This document shows positions 63,530 to 64,000 of a stretch of 64,000 bases of DNA, one piece after another. The translations under genes were made by a program, and so were the position numbers. Within the stretch, counting starts at the first letter, position 1. Each line of letters starts with the position of its first letter. The notes under the pieces were generated by a model. The model had not been told where the DNA came from and did no database searches. It saw only the letters and a list, made by a program, of their open reading frames with translations. The stretch spans positions 3,100,001 through 3,164,000 of the forward strand of contig JAUIMM010000550.1 in the NCBI GenBank assembly GCA_031769625.1. The letters are read 5' to 3'. Origin of the DNA: Taudactylus pleione. Its lineage: Eukaryota; Chordata; Amphibia; Anura; Myobatrachidae.

Positions 63530-63601
63530 GCCGTGATTGTATAGTGGTTAGTACTCTGAATTGTGGCCGCAGCAACCCCGGTTCGAAAATGGGTCTCGGC
63601 A
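63530..63601 (+). pseudogene. tRNA-His-like (GTG), unit 111
   Basis: CTGAA anticodon stem; T arm CCCGG/ATGGG; TCTCGGC. Confidence 0.75.
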
Positions 63602-64000
63602 TTTTGATTTTGTTTCTCAATCATCCATTTTTTCACAATACTGAATCTTTAGAAAATTCAGAAAGTAAGCAGATTCTTTGAAGGTGCTTGCACTATTTGT
63701 GTTTAATGCTTATTATAAAGCTATCTTAACATGCTTTAAATAATTTAATTGTGAATTATTGTACTAAAGGACTGGGAATTTGACATAAATTCTAGAATTC
63801 AGGAAAGAAGAATGTTTGAGCTTCGTTCAGAGTAAGTTCATCACATTTTTGAAAGATCTTTTTGCAGTCACAAGGATTATTGTACCTAAAACGTTTTTGG
63901 GAAACAATCCCTGCAGATAGTGTACAGCCAATTTCCAAAATGTTATTCTGTATATACTTCAATAACCATAAAGCTCTAAAACATGCTCATAAACAGGAAA
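63602..64000 (+). repeat. Partial spacer at right edge
   Basis: The spacer after unit 111 runs to the window end inside the AACAGGAAA landmark. The next Arg would start about 25-30 nt beyond. The upstream text is GAGCTTCGTTC. No gene lies inside. Confidence 0.85.

Larger units (their letters stand above)
1..64000 (+). repeat. Tandem array of ~578-bp units, each with a tRNA-Arg/tRNA-His pair
   Basis: The same text recurs about every 578-580 bp from end to end: spacer, Arg body, 8-nt linker (mostly CTTAAATT or CTTATATT), His body, T-run. I located 110 Arg-His pairs and one truncated unit. Every unit is in the same orientation. Most units contain an EcoRI site (GAATTC) and a PstI site (CTGCAG), so either enzyme should give a ladder of about 578 bp. 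Both ends of the window lie inside spacer, so the array is longer than the window. No unrelated gene, transposon or CRISPR interrupts it. Confidence 0.97.

Noticed and set aside
1..64000. CRISPR array
   Set aside because: Repeats are ~578 bp, contiguous and eukaryotic-tRNA-like, with no short repeat-spacer structure or cas genes.
1..64000. tRNA-derived SINE family
   Set aside because: Units are strictly head-to-tail with constant spacing, lack poly-A or SINE tails and target-site duplications, and carry two adjacent tRNA bodies. Segmental amplification fits better than retroposition.

Overview
The window is one uninterrupted tandem array with no protein-coding gene that I can support. The repeat unit is about 578-580 bp. 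Each full unit carries, on the + strand, a tRNA-Arg gene body of 72-73 nt, an 8-nt spacer and a tRNA-His gene body of about 72 nt. A T-run follows, then roughly 425 bp of AT-rich spacer. I count 110 Arg-His pairs (units 1-70 and 72-111) plus one truncated unit without tRNAs (unit 71, about 40421-40620). The array runs off both ends of the window.

Organism: the Arg(ACG) and His(GTG) sequences match the vertebrate versions as I know them (Arg acceptor GGGCCAG, His acceptor GCCGTGA, discriminators G and A, eukaryotic internal A and B boxes, pol III T-run). CCA is not encoded. This suggests a vertebrate nuclear genome, perhaps a fish or amphibian. Species cannot be read from this sequence.

Layout: 1-40.4 kb is homogeneous and largely alternates two unit types, giving a two-unit period of about 1157 bp. 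Type alpha has upstream text GGGCTTCCTTCTG, tends to keep a foldable tRNA-Arg and has a broken tRNA-His. Type beta has GGGCTCTGTCTG, tends to keep a foldable tRNA-His and has a broken tRNA-Arg. Inside this region are larger duplications: units 6-12 recur as 36-42 (displaced 17362 bp); units 14-18 recur as 25-29 (displaced 6366 bp) and again as 52-56 and 60-64; units 39-47 form a four-unit repeat of about 2314 bp; units 51-58 and 59-66 are a 4632-bp tandem duplication. The truncated unit at 40.4 kb marks a change. To its right the units are more diverged and the alpha text is replaced by GAGCTTCGTTCTG in some units. That part contains a 5207-bp tandem duplication (about 45.8-56.2 kb, nine units, almost identical) and a 1157-bp one (about 60.85-63.0 kb).

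Function: Arg and His are 8 nt apart with no T-run between them and one T-run directly after His, so each pair looks like a dicistronic pol III transcription unit. Only a few Arg copies match the consensus fully (2022, 17069, 41468; near-consensus 6073, 13017, 23435, 62871). No His copy read here equals the expected consensus exactly. The best are three with compensatory acceptor changes (49649, 54856, 57168) and several with one or two mismatches. Many Arg bodies carry changed anticodons (AAG, TTG, ATG, GCG, ACT, ACC, ACA). Position numbers in entries count along each tRNA in the standard cloverleaf scheme. All pairing statements were made by eye.
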